Positions 17,514 to 26,275 of a DNA stretch of 45,596 bases are shown piece after piece. Origin of the DNA: Coprobacter tertius. Lineage in GTDB: Bacteria; Bacteroidota; Bacteroidia; Bacteroidales; Coprobacteraceae. The notes beneath the pieces are model-generated. The model searched no databases and had not been told where the DNA came from. It saw only the letters and a program-made list of their open reading frames with translations. A program made the position numbers and the translations under genes. The stretch is from positions 1 to 45,596 of the forward strand of contig NZ_JANDHW010000017.1 of NCBI RefSeq assembly GCF_024330105.1, in the 5' to 3' direction. Position 1 is the stretch's first letter, and the number at the start of each line of letters is the position of its first letter.

Positions 17514-18734
17514 ATGAACGGAACCAATTTACTAAAAATAGCGTTAAGAGCCTTAGCCAATAACAAACTGAGGGCTTTCCTTACCATGCTGGGGATAATT
17601 ATCGGGGTTGCCTCGGTAATTACCATGCTGGCTATCGGACAAGGCTCTAAAAAAAGTATTCAGAAACAAATTGCCGAGATGGGAAGTAATATGATTATGA
17701 TACATCCAGGGGCCGAAATGCGAGGCGGGGTCAGGCAAGATCCATCATCGATGCAAACCCTTAAACTCGACGATTACCAAACGTTACTCGACGAAACAAA
17801 ATACCTGAGTTATGTAAGTCCTAATGTAAATAATTCGGGACAATTTATCAACGGTGCAAACAACTACCCTTCGAGTATTACAGGAGTAAACCGCGAATAT
17901 CTCGATATACGACAACTATCTGTAGATCAAGGAGAAATGTTTACCGAAGCGGATATTTTATCGAGTGCAAAAGTTTGTGTTGTAGGAAAAACGATCGTTG
18001 ATAACCTCTTCCCCGACGGAAGCGACCCTATCGGCAAAGTAATACGTTTCAACAAAATACCATTTCGTATTGTCGGCGTACTGAAATCGAAAGGTTACAA
18101 CAGCATGGGACAAGACCAGGATGATGTCGCACTCGCACCCTATACAACAGTGATGAAGCGATTACTTGCCGTTACATATTTGCAAAGTATCTTTGCTTCA
18201 GCATTAAGTGAAGATATGACCGACAATGCAACTGAAGAAATCACAACGCTGCTGAGGGAAAATCACAAACTGAAAGCCACCGACGAAGACGATTTCACGA
18301 TTCGTAGCCAACAAGAACTCAGCACCATGTTAAACAGTACGACCGATCTGATGACTACCCTGTTAGCATGTATAGCCGGAATTTCTTTGGTTGTGGGTGG
18401 TATAGGCATTATGAATATCATGTATGTAAGCGTTACCGAACGCACCCGGGAAATCGGATTGCGTATGAGCGTAGGAGCACGGGGTATCGATATTTTGAGT
18501 CAATTTCTGATCGAAGCCGTACTAATAAGTATTACAGGAGGCCTTATAGGAGTAGTTTTCGGTATTGCCGCATCTTATATCGTAAAGGTCGTATTCGCAT
18601 GGCCTATTTATATACAGATATATTCGGTAATTCTTTCTTTTGCAGTTTGTACGGTAACCGGAATATTTTTCGGATGGTATCCGGCCCAAAAAGCATCCAA
18701 TCTCGATCCGATCGACGCCATACGTTATGAATAA
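17514..18734 (+). CDS. MacB-like FtsX-family ABC permease
   Basis: 406 residues. One N-terminal membrane segment (about 20-42, FLTMLGIIIGVASVITMLAIG) is followed by a large periplasmic MacB_PCD domain (about 45-275) and three C-terminal membrane segments with the FtsX signature VGGIGIMNIMYVSVTERTRE and IGLRMSVGAR. It partners the ATPase 24 nt upstream. Substrate is not evident. Confidence 0.93.
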   Translation: MNGTNLLKIALRALANNKLRAFLTMLGIIIGVASVITMLAIGQGSKKSIQKQIAEMGSNMIMIHPGAEMRGGVRQDPSSMQTLKLDDYQTLLDETKYLSYVSPNVNNSGQFINGANNYPSSITGVNREYLDIRQLSVDQGEMFTEADILSSAKVCVVGKTIVDNLFPDGSDPIGKVIRFNKIPFRIVGVLKSKGYNSMGQDQDDVALAPYTTVMKRLLAVTYLQSIFASALSEDMTDNATEEITTLLRENHKLKATDEDDFTIRSQQELSTMLNSTTDLMTTLLACIAGISLVVGGIGIMNIMYVSVTERTREIGLRMSVGARGIDILSQFLIEAVLISITGGLIGVVFGIAASYIVKVVFAWPIYIQIYSVILSFAVCTVTGIFFGWYPAQKASNLDPIDAIRYE

Positions 18735-18746
18735 TAAAAAAATCTA

Positions 18747-18754
18747 TATCTTTG
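18747..18754 (+). promoter_or_regulatory. Possible internal promoter before the LytS kinase
   Basis: TATCTTTG is a perfect -7 box, but the -33 region is poor. If used, the transcript would start close to 18760, leaving almost no leader before the ATG at 18768; the ATG at 18780 would then be a better start. It could give separate expression of the two-component genes. Confidence 0.35.
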
Positions 18755-18767
18755 TTTCGATATAATT

Positions 18768-19871
18768 ATGAAAAGCGTAATGACACAATCCTCCGAACGA
18801 AAAAAATACATGCAACCTTTTATACACATTATCGTATGGTGTATCGTATTCTGTCTGCCGCTGTTTTTTTTCGAAAATAATTTTCCGGTCAATAAGTTGA
18901 CACGATACCTCGATTATGTCATTGCGCCTCTTTCATTTTTTGTCGCCTTTTATTTGAATTATTTTTATTTCACCGATCGATACCTGTTTCGCAAACAAAC
19001 ACAAAAATACATTATAGTAAATGTAATCCTGATCGTCGTTTTATGTATTATCATACGAATATGGAAATTACATTTAATGAACGAATTCATCGCGTCACAA
19101 CAATCGGTAGCCAATAATCATGCAAGACCCCCACAGCCCTGGCACTCTGATCTGTTCTTTATCCTTAGAGATGCCGGATCACTAATCCTCACGATCGGAT
19201 TGTGTGTAGCTATAAAAATGACATTCAACTGGTTAAAATCTGAAAATGCAAGAAAAGAACTCGAACAAAGGCGTACCGAGGCCGAATTGCAGAATTTGAA
19301 AAATCAACTCAACCCTCATTTTCTTTTCAACACACTCAATAATATCTATTCGCTTATCGCTTTTAGTCCCGAAAAAGCACAACAGGCCGTATATGATCTA
19401 AGTACGCTTTTAAGATATGTTCTTTACGATAATTCTCCTAATTACGTTCCTCTGGGAAAAGAACTGGAATTTGTTCGGAATTATGTAGAACTGATGAAAT
19501 TACGATTATCCGACAATGTAAAAGTCTCTTTATCGATCGAAGGAGATCCTCAAAGAGAATCCATTGCTCCGTTACTCTTTATATCCCTTATCGAAAATGC
19601 CTTTAAACATGGTGTGAGCAATAATAAGGATTCGTTTATCGATATAAATATCACTATCGGTGCCGATAGTCTAATTATTTGTTCTATCGTAAACAGCTAT
19701 TTTCCAAAAGATAAAATAAATGATAAAAGCGGATCGGGAATCGGTATCGAGAATCTGAGAAAACGATTAGAACTCCTTTATCCCGACCAGTACATTTTCC
19801 AAACCGAACAAACGGATAACACATATAGTACGATTCTCACCTTACTCATTCAAAAACGAGACGAGTCATGA
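18768..19871 (+). CDS. LytS/YehU-type sensor histidine kinase
   Basis: A 367-residue inner-membrane kinase. Four membrane segments lie near residues 16-36, 47-69, 81-97 and 131-152. The His_kinase (PF06580) segment LNPHFLFNTLNNIYSL has the phosphoacceptor His184. The ATPase N-box is LIENAFKHGVSNN and the G-box GSGIGIENLRKRLELLY. There is no extracellular sensor domain. The stop overlaps the regulator start as ATGA. Encoded with an export pump, it probably senses envelope stress or the exported compound and controls the operon. Confidence 0.92.
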   Translation: MKSVMTQSSERKKYMQPFIHIIVWCIVFCLPLFFFENNFPVNKLTRYLDYVIAPLSFFVAFYLNYFYFTDRYLFRKQTQKYIIVNVILIVVLCIIIRIWKLHLMNEFIASQQSVANNHARPPQPWHSDLFFILRDAGSLILTIGLCVAIKMTFNWLKSENARKELEQRRTEAELQNLKNQLNPHFLFNTLNNIYSLIAFSPEKAQQAVYDLSTLLRYVLYDNSPNYVPLGKELEFVRNYVELMKLRLSDNVKVSLSIEGDPQRESIAPLLFISLIENAFKHGVSNNKDSFIDINITIGADSLIICSIVNSYFPKDKINDKSGSGIGIENLRKRLELLYPDQYIFQTEQTDNTYSTILTLLIQKRDES

Positions 19872-20596
19872 AACTGACCTGCTGTATTATAGATGATGAG
19901 CCACTGGCCCTTAACCTAATGGAAAGTTATGTAAAAAAAACGCCCTTTCTCTCGTTACAGGGGAAGTATGGCGATGCCGTGACAGCCCTTAAAGAAATAG
20001 CGGAAAACTGTCCCGACCTTTTATTTCTCGATATACAAATGCCCGAATTGAACGGTTTGGAATTTTCCAGAATTATAAAAGACCGTTGCCGGATAATTTT
20101 TACGACAGCTTTCGAGCAATATGCCGTCGATAGCTATAAAGTGAGCGCTCTCGATTATTTATTAAAACCCATTAGTTATCCCGATTTCCTTACGGCCTGC
20201 AATAAAGCACTCGAGTGGTTTGAAATGAAAAAACATGGGATATCGCAATCGGATCACAAAAAAAGAATAGAATCGATATTCGTAAAAACCGACTATAAAC
20301 TCCGGCAAATCGATCTGAAAAAAATCCTCTATATCGAAGGTCTGAAAGATTATTTGAAAATTTATCTCGAAGACGAACCTCATCCGATTCTTTCCCTTAT
20401 GAGTATGAAAACGATGGAGGAACTCCTGCCGGCTGATCAGTTTATGCGCGTACATCGTTCCTTCATTGTACAACCTGATAAAATAAAAATTATAGAACGT
20501 AACCGTATCGTTTTCGGGAAACAATATATCCCGATTTCCGACTCGTATAAAAACGCATTTAACGAATTTCTGAATAAACGTTCTTTGTTGAAATAA
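19868..20596 (+). CDS. LytTR-family response regulator
   Basis: A 242-residue cytosolic regulator. The receiver domain has the acidic pair D9/D10, phosphoacceptor D55 in FLDIQMPELNG, T80 and K100 (YLLKPISY). The C-terminal LytTR DNA-binding domain (about 140-240) includes KILYIEGLKDYLKIY and FMRVHRSFIVQPDKI. The start overlaps the kinase stop by 4 nt. A decayed duplicate of part of its LytTR domain lies at 23414-23554. Confidence 0.94.
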   Translation: MKLTCCIIDDEPLALNLMESYVKKTPFLSLQGKYGDAVTALKEIAENCPDLLFLDIQMPELNGLEFSRIIKDRCRIIFTTAFEQYAVDSYKVSALDYLLKPISYPDFLTACNKALEWFEMKKHGISQSDHKKRIESIFVKTDYKLRQIDLKKILYIEGLKDYLKIYLEDEPHPILSLMSMKTMEELLPADQFMRVHRSFIVQPDKIKIIERNRIVFGKQYIPISDSYKNAFNEFLNKRSLLK

Positions 20597-20669
20597 ATTT
20601 AAATTCTTTTTTACTTTTACCAAAAAATAGGCCAGAACGCAAACTATTGTTAAATAACAAAGACATATG

Positions 20670-20701
20670 CTTGTTTATTTAGTAAAAATGTTTTAATTTC
20701 G
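20670..20701 (+). promoter_or_regulatory. Promoter for the (Thr-His)n leader and lipoprotein, cassette B
   Basis: TTG (20671-20673) is followed after 20 nt by TAATTTCG (20694-20701), one base off the -7 consensus. The start site would be near 20707, before the leader ORF. Confidence 0.45.
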
Positions 20702-20732
20702 AAACAAATTAATAGAAATATACAAAAAAACG

Positions 20733-20936
<204 letters not shown>

Positions 20937-20975
20937 TATATTAATATACCAGATAAAAATAAAATTACAATATAA

Positions 20976-21009
20976 GATTGTAAAAAAGGTACAAATCTTT
21001 TTTACAATC
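20976..21009 (+). promoter_or_regulatory. Perfect 13-bp inverted repeat before the lipoprotein gene
   Basis: GATTGTAAAAAAG (20976-20988) and CTTTTTTACAATC (20997-21009) are perfect complements with an 8-nt loop. It may be an A/T-type bidirectional terminator or an operator. Its position between the (AC)n leader and the gene matches the hairpin of cassette A. Confidence 0.6.
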
Positions 21010-21097
21010 TTTCGTCATTTATATTCTCAAAAACTTTTCAATAAAACAATCAACTCTATTTATTAATCCCTCCATTTTTTGGAGATAAAACAAGAAA

Positions 21098-23332
21098 ATG
21101 ATAAAATTTAAATTGTATGTTTTGTTGCTATTAGCAACGTTTTTAGTATTTGGTTGCTCGAAATACGACGACACCGAGTTGAGAAAAGATGTAAACGATT
21201 TACAATCACGAGTACAACAACTGGAAAAATGGTGTGATATTGCCAACGGGCAAATCGCTTCTTTGCAAGGATTGGTTACCGCCCTGCAAAACAACGATTA
21301 TGTGACAGGTGTAACCCCGGTAATGGAAGGAACCGAAGAAGTAGGTTATACTCTCTCTTTCACCCAAAGCAAACCCATTACCATTATGCATGGTAAAAAC
21401 GGTAAAGACGGTATAACTCCTATTATCGGGGTTAAGATGTATACCGACAACCAGTATTACTGGACTATCCAAACAGGTAACGATAAAGCTGACTGGATGA
21501 AGGATGACGATGGCAACATGATTCCTACCACAGGAAAAGATGGTGCAGCCGGACAGACACCTGTACTCAGCGTCGCTAAAGATGGAGACCGCTATTACTG
21601 GCAAATAGACGGCGAATGGCTGAAAGATGAAAACGGACAGAAAGTACCCGCCACAGGCGATAAGGGGGATACCGGTCCGGCAGGTTCAGACGGTGAGCAA
21701 GGCGCACCAGGCGAAAAAGGCGACTCTTTCTTCGAAAGTGTAACTCCCGATACCTCTAACGGTACCGTTATGATTAAACTGGCAAATGGTACGGAGTTTA
21801 CGCTTCCTATGTTATCTACTACCGTGAGCTTCGAAGCTTACACTCCACTCCAAATAACCACTGCTGAAACAAAAACGGCTGTTATCGTAAAACTTCCCGC
21901 TACGATAAAAAAAGCAGACTTTGCCGCCATTAAAGCGGATATCACCAATCTGGCAGGTACAAACACGGCCATTACACGTACCGAGGCGGAAAAATGGACT
22001 GTAGCTCTCACGGCTCCCACTTTTAAACAAGACGGCACTCTCGACGCTCAGCCCACGGTAAATGTAACCGTCCCCGCTACTGCCGTCGCCGGAGAAACCG
22101 CTCTGCTCGAAGTGGCCGTAGTAGACACCAAAGGTAACAAGACATCTTCTACCCGTGTGCTCTACTATGACAATAATATTGCCGTAACAAGCGTAACTCT
22201 CGATCCGCCCACGACTATCGTAAAAGTGGGTAAGACAGAAACTATGACCGCTACCGTTACACCGGCCAACGCAACTAACAAGAAGATAATCTGGACAAGC
22301 AGCGACGCTGCCGTAGCCACCGTAGCCGAAGGTGTAGTAACAGGGGTAAAAGCAGGAACGGCTACAATTACCGCAACCACCGAAGACGGTAATTTTACCG
22401 CTACCTGTGCGGTAACCGTTGAAAATATCGCCGTAGAAAGCATTTCATTAACCAATACCGCAATTTTTTTAAATGAGAAAAAAAACATCGCTTATACGAT
22501 TTCCCCGACTGATGCCACCGTCAAGACCTTGATATGGAGTAGCAGCGACCCCACCATAGCCACCGTGAATACCTCTACGGGCGAAATAGAAGGTAAAAAC
22601 GCAGGTGACGTTACAATTACCGCCACCTGGACAGAAGACAGCCGTATAAAAGGTACATGCACCGTAATGGTAACTGAAAAAACGGGCATCGTTTGGGCTA
22701 CGGGAAACTTGGTAGCCGACGGAGCTAATGGCGCTAAAATAGGATCACCTGCCGATGGTGGTTTATACTTCCAGTTCGGTTCACTCATAGGCTGGAGCGG
22801 TAGTGCCAATGAGGATGGCACCGGAATAGGTGGTAACCTCGCTCTGTCTGTCGTAGTGAAACCTATCGGTTATGCAGGTAGCACTGATTGGGGAAATACC
22901 GATAAAATTTGGCAAAGCAAAACAGCTACTGTTCCTTTTACCATTGCCGGGTCAGGTTCCGCAGAAGAGATAGCCGGTGTTGGCGACCCTTGCCGCTACT
23001 ACCTGAAGGGTAATTGGAGATTGCCCACAAAAGAGGATTTTGTAGAGTTATTCAAAGAAAAAGGTTATCCCAATAAAGGGCCATGGAAATGGAACGCCAC
23101 TACTAAATCAATCTATAACGAGGACGGACTGACATTCCCGGCTTCAGGCAATCGCAACTACGTTTCCGGAGGCCTGGGTACCATTGGCATATCGGGCCGC
23201 TATTGGAGCGCCACTCCATTAACGAGTATTAACAATAGTTCCTCCTTATTCTTCAGCAATACCAATGTGAATACAAGCGTTAGCTTCGAACGGTTGAACG
23301 GGCTTCCCATACGTTGTGTTCAAGATAAGTAA
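21098..23332 (+). CDS. Surface lipoprotein: DUF4988, collagen-like, Big_2 x2, FISUMP
   Basis: A 744-residue lipoprotein with lipobox V-F-G-C (Cys20). In order: a short coiled coil (about 25-50), a DUF4988-like region (NNDYVTGVTPVMEG to ITIMHGKNGKDG), a short collagen-like Gly-X-Y run near 190-215 (GDKGDTGPAGSDGEQGAPG), a beta-rich segment, two Big_2 immunoglobulin-like domains (about 360-445 and 445-525, each with the TVTPANAT or TISPTDAT and W-[TS]-S-S-D motif), and a C-terminal FISUMP/DUF1566 domain (GNWRLPTKEDF, YWSAT, LPIRCVQD). Probably a stalked outer-membrane adhesin. It follows LytS/LytTR and the (AC)19 leader. Confidence 0.85.
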   Translation: MIKFKLYVLLLLATFLVFGCSKYDDTELRKDVNDLQSRVQQLEKWCDIANGQIASLQGLVTALQNNDYVTGVTPVMEGTEEVGYTLSFTQSKPITIMHGKNGKDGITPIIGVKMYTDNQYYWTIQTGNDKADWMKDDDGNMIPTTGKDGAAGQTPVLSVAKDGDRYYWQIDGEWLKDENGQKVPATGDKGDTGPAGSDGEQGAPGEKGDSFFESVTPDTSNGTVMIKLANGTEFTLPMLSTTVSFEAYTPLQITTAETKTAVIVKLPATIKKADFAAIKADITNLAGTNTAITRTEAEKWTVALTAPTFKQDGTLDAQPTVNVTVPATAVAGETALLEVAVVDTKGNKTSSTRVLYYDNNIAVTSVTLDPPTTIVKVGKTETMTATVTPANATNKKIIWTSSDAAVATVAEGVVTGVKAGTATITATTEDGNFTATCAVTVENIAVESISLTNTAIFLNEKKNIAYTISPTDATVKTLIWSSSDPTIATVNTSTGEIEGKNAGDVTITATWTEDSRIKGTCTVMVTEKTGIVWATGNLVADGANGAKIGSPADGGLYFQFGSLIGWSGSANEDGTGIGGNLALSVVVKPIGYAGSTDWGNTDKIWQSKTATVPFTIAGSGSAEEIAGVGDPCRYYLKGNWRLPTKEDFVELFKEKGYPNKGPWKWNATTKSIYNEDGLTFPASGNRNYVSGGLGTIGISGRYWSATPLTSINNSSSLFFSNTNVNTSVSFERLNGLPIRCVQDK

Positions 23333-23369
23333 ACAATTTATCACCATCAACCGCTTGATTAAATTTATT

Positions 23370-23410
23370 CTTCCGGTGGGCTTTTCATAACCACCGGAAG
23401 ATAATTTTTT
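23370..23410 (+). terminator. Intrinsic terminator after the surface lipoprotein
   Basis: CTTCCGGTGG (23370-23379) and CCACCGGAAG (23391-23400) form a perfect 10-bp stem followed by ATAATTTTTT. Confidence 0.9.
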
Positions 23411-23413
23411 ATT

Positions 23414-23554
23414 ATGAGTATTAAAGCGATGGTGCAACTCTTACCGGCCAACCAGTTTATGGGTGTACATCATTCCGTCATCGTACCACCCGAAAAAATG
23501 AATATTATCGATCGTAATCACAAAAAACCGGTAATCGAAAAAAGGCTTATTTAA
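23414..23554 (+). pseudogene. Truncated LytTR-domain fragment
   Basis: A 46-codon ORF aligns to the middle of the LytTR domain of the regulator at 19868-20596: MS-KAM-QLLPANQFM-VH-S-IV matches MSMKTMEELLPADQFMRVHRSFIV. The conserved Arg of VHRSF is His here and the similarity fades after about 35 residues. Receiver domain and start are missing, so this is a remnant of a duplicated regulator. Its TAA overlaps the convergent stop of the next gene. Confidence 0.8.
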
Positions 23555-23970
23555 ACTATTTTTTCCGGAGAGAGTAAAATAAAATCAGTTAATCCTTCAG
23601 AAGAAGAATAATTCACCCCTATCCCCCACGAATTTTCATCATTTACCAACCTATCGACGACCCCATTATAAATCTTTCCATCTAACTTAAAACGCACCTT
23701 ATCTCCGGGTTTTACGGTGGCAGGAATCTGAAGACTACGCAGAAAATCGAACACGACTTCATTTTTCAGAGAAGCCTCGACATACCATTCGAGAGAAGTA
23801 GAAAATAAATCACTGTCGAAAGGATACGGTCCCGACCACATCCTACCGGCAGGGGGAATTTCATGCATACCTGTTATAAAACAACGCGGATCGTGTACAG
23901 AAAAAGAAATAAACCGTAATTCGTTTTCGTGTGCCGCTTTCCAAAATTCAGATACAATTTCTACTGCCAT
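23551..23970 (-). CDS. Hypothetical protein, 139 aa
   Basis: I do not recognise a family. The frame continues upstream to 24078, but a perfect minus-strand -7 box at 24013-24020 would start the transcript near 24007, so the ATG at 23970 (M-A-V-E-I-V-S-E-F-W) is the better start. The product is soluble, with no signal peptide, rich in aromatic residues; the C-terminal half (GDKVRFKLDGKIYNGVVDRL) looks like a small beta-barrel. Transcribed alone, convergent with the LytTR fragment. Confidence 0.7.
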   Translation of the reverse strand: MAVEIVSEFWKAAHENELRFISFSVHDPRCFITGMHEIPPAGRMWSGPYPFDSDLFSTSLEWYVEASLKNEVVFDFLRSLQIPATVKPGDKVRFKLDGKIYNGVVDRLVNDENSWGIGVNYSSSEGLTDFILLSPEKIV

Positions 23971-24012
23971 ATCGTCGATTTGATTTAATAAAAGACTGAA
24001 TAATACATAACG

Positions 24013-24020
24013 CAAAGATA
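24013..24020 (-). promoter_or_regulatory. -7 box of the 139-aa hypothetical gene
   Basis: The minus strand reads TATCTTTG, a perfect match; 20 nt upstream the -33 position reads TTTT. It decides the start codon of the gene at 23551-23970. Confidence 0.6.
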
Positions 24021-24148
24021 AAGAAATTGTTTTTCCGGATAAAAAAAGGAATTCCCTATAAATATATGTAAAAAACAATACCGTTTCTCTCCACGAAAAA
24101 CGGCATTGCGAATTTTATAATAAAACGATCGATTGACAAATTACAAAA

Positions 24149-24943
24149 TCAAGCTTTAATATCTCCAACAGCAACCTGATACTCGTTCCATAATTGATCG
24201 ATCTGATACTCATCACCCAATACATGTTTTATGGCTGCATCAAATGACCAGGGTACCACTTCGAGAGTACTCCGATTAAACTTTTTCAGGAATTCGGGAT
24301 CTTTCGTATCCCGTATCCAAACGAAAAAGAACCCGGCAGTCCGATAACCATCCATATAATTACCGCCTTTAGGACGATCTTCGGGGCCAAAACACCCGTT
24401 AGCAACCCTTACGGCATCGGCCATTCCTTCGATAAAAGCCCAGAAAGTTTTATTGGTAGAATAAGTACCTATACCTTGCGGCTCGAGCTGGTAAGCATGA
24501 GTCAATTCATGATACAATACGCCTTTCGTTTCATAATCGAGTTTAGCGGTATCGTTAGCGCCGAACGCACGCTCGATGTGTTGCGTACTGTAAAATATTT
24601 TTATATCGGGAGGGCAGCCGTCTTTTGCCGATACACCCGGCATATCTTCCAGTGTATATTCGATATTTTTTATCCCGGGAATACTATCATCGGGAGAATA
24701 ATACAACGTAGATAATACCTGACGGGCTGCTTTAGTTATATATGCGGGAGCATCGGGTATGATGTGATGATAAATTTCAGACCCTTTCGTATCGGGTGCC
24801 AAATCTTTAAAATCGATCTCACCTACAAAATAATTATCCCACGGAGTTTCCTCCACCGACGATTTTTCGGTTGCCGAGTGGCCGCCACATGAAATAAGGG
24901 CCACTATGGCCGACAAAGCCATACTTAAATAAATCTTTTTCAT
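24149..24943 (-). CDS. Lipoprotein metallopeptidase of the basic secretory protein (BSP) family
   Basis: 264 residues from the ATG at 24943 (M-K-K-I-Y-L), preferred over 24961 because it gives a clean lipoprotein signal with lipobox L-I-S-C (Cys19). The zinc motif HELTH (H145, E146, H149) is followed by FIEGMADAVRVANG, the usual arrangement of the BSP/PF04450 peptidase-like family known from plants and Bacteroidetes. A YRTAGFFFVWIRD segment also fits that family. Probably faces the periplasm or cell surface; substrate unknown. Confidence 0.85.
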   Translation of the reverse strand: MKKIYLSMALSAIVALISCGGHSATEKSSVEETPWDNYFVGEIDFKDLAPDTKGSEIYHHIIPDAPAYITKAARQVLSTLYYSPDDSIPGIKNIEYTLEDMPGVSAKDGCPPDIKIFYSTQHIERAFGANDTAKLDYETKGVLYHELTHAYQLEPQGIGTYSTNKTFWAFIEGMADAVRVANGCFGPEDRPKGGNYMDGYRTAGFFFVWIRDTKDPEFLKKFNRSTLEVVPWSFDAAIKHVLGDEYQIDQLWNEYQVAVGDIKA

Positions 24944-25507
24944 TTCATAAAATTTTAGCACTTAAAATAATAGCAAGTCTCTTTCTATATAAAAATATTA
25001 CGGAAAAGCCTACCTTCCGTAAATCTTCATTTTTACAGTTCGAAATTAATATTTTTGTCTTTTTAAGACAAATACAAAGAACTATTTTCTGATTCGTTAC
25101 AAATTAGAAAGATATTTTTTGAAATTACAGAACTTTATCTAAGAAAATCATTCTACTAAATTAATAATATAGTTATTCAATAATCAATGGCATTTTTGGG
25201 GAGAATATCCCTGTAAAAGGCTTGTTTTAGTTTTCTATTAAGTTATATAGCATCAGAATCGAATTCAGTCCTTATGTTGATTAAAGATAAAGACAGTAAG
25301 CCTCCTTATGATCGATTATTTCACACGTTTTTTCATATCCGAAAGCATTCATCATAAAATAATAGGACAAACAATAAACTTTAAATCAAAATAAACTATA
25401 TTGTTCGGATAATTACGGTATTTTACAAAATAACATTAAAAAAAGGGAACCGAAGTACTCAAATAAAGTTTACCGATAAAAATAATTTACCTTATTAAAC
25501 AAACGAT
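24944..25507. other. AT-rich intergenic region between divergent genes
   Basis: 564 bp with no convincing ORF. It holds short dyads, TACGGAA/TTCCGTA (24999-25021) and TGTCTT/AAGACA (25056-25070), but no good promoter pair for the peptidase. GGGAACC at 25445-25451 resembles an ECF -35 element upstream of the sigma gene. Confidence 0.4.
25485..25499 (+). promoter_or_regulatory. 15-bp motif before the ECF sigma gene, repeated after it
   Basis: ATTTACCTTATTAAA lies 8 nt before the sigma start codon and recurs exactly at 26075-26089, about 75 nt after its stop. This may be a binding or promoter element for the sigma factor or a partner regulator. Confidence 0.4.
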
Positions 25508-25999
25508 ATGGGTAATTTCGATTTTGACAGTGAGTTGGAGAAAATTCAACCGAATTTATTTCATTATGCAAAGAAATTAACACACGACAATGATAAAGCC
25601 AAAGATTTGGTTCAGGATACCTGCGAAAGAATATTAAAGAACAAAAAATTATATCATACTTCAGGAAACTTTGTTGCATGGGCTTTAAGCATTATGCATA
25701 ATATTCATGTAGATAATTGTCGACATAAAGAAAATGAAATCTATATCGAAGATATTCCTGAACAAGGATATGACATGAAAATAAATTTCGATATAGATGA
25801 AAAATATACGATGACTCATTACAATCGTCAGGTAAAGAATCTCAGCCAAACATGTCGTGCTATTTTAGGATTTCTTCTTCTCGAAATAAACGACTATAAA
25901 TATATTGCCGAACAAATAAACATTCCTCCGAATTCAGTAAAGAAATATGTATTCCGCCTGAGAAAGAAAATGGAATTCTTAAAAGATATTCTAAAATAA
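25508..25999 (+). CDS. ECF-type RNA polymerase sigma factor
   Basis: 163 residues with two regions only, as in group 4 sigma factors. Sigma-2 covers about residues 10-80 (HYAKKLTHDNDKAKDLVQDT, FVAWALSIMHNIHVDNCR); sigma-4 covers about 110-160 (CRAILGFLLLEINDYKYIAE, NIPPNSVKKYVFRLRKKM). No anti-sigma gene or TonB transducer is adjacent, so it is an orphan of the EcfO/CnrH-like kind. The identical 15-bp motifs on both sides of the gene hint at autoregulation. Confidence 0.88.
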   Translation: MGNFDFDSELEKIQPNLFHYAKKLTHDNDKAKDLVQDTCERILKNKKLYHTSGNFVAWALSIMHNIHVDNCRHKENEIYIEDIPEQGYDMKINFDIDEKYTMTHYNRQVKNLSQTCRAILGFLLLEINDYKYIAEQINIPPNSVKKYVFRLRKKMEFLKDILK

Positions 26000-26074
26000 A
26001 TTAATAAAATAAACCAAATGCTTTATTGAAAAAATATACCCATTTAAAATTTAGCATATATCTGTATATATTAG

Positions 26075-26089
26075 ATTTACCTTATTAAA
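26075..26089 (+). promoter_or_regulatory. Second copy of the 15-bp motif
   Basis: Exact copy of 25485-25499, about 190 nt before the acyltransferase gene. It is followed by only a 13-codon ORF (26094), which I do not call a gene. A weak -7-like TATCTTTA lies at 26213-26220. Confidence 0.4.
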
Positions 26090-26275
26090 AAGAATGAAAG
26101 AGGGAATTTTCTTAGCGAAAAACAAAAACAATTAAAGTATTGCCATAAAAAAACCTCATATATAAACAGATATTAAGGCAAACATAAATAAGAAATTATT
26201 AAATACAATTTTTATCTTTACGAAAGATGATTTATAACAATATTTAAAATTATTTATTTTATTAAATAATATATA

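Noticed and set aside
20976-21009. Invertible promoter arm (recombinase-type phase variation)
   Set aside because: The inverted repeats are only 8 nt apart, far too close to flip a promoter, and no invertase gene is present.
26094-26135. 13-codon ORF after the second 15-bp motif
   Set aside because: Too short to support and lacks any known family; only its position resembles the sigma gene start.
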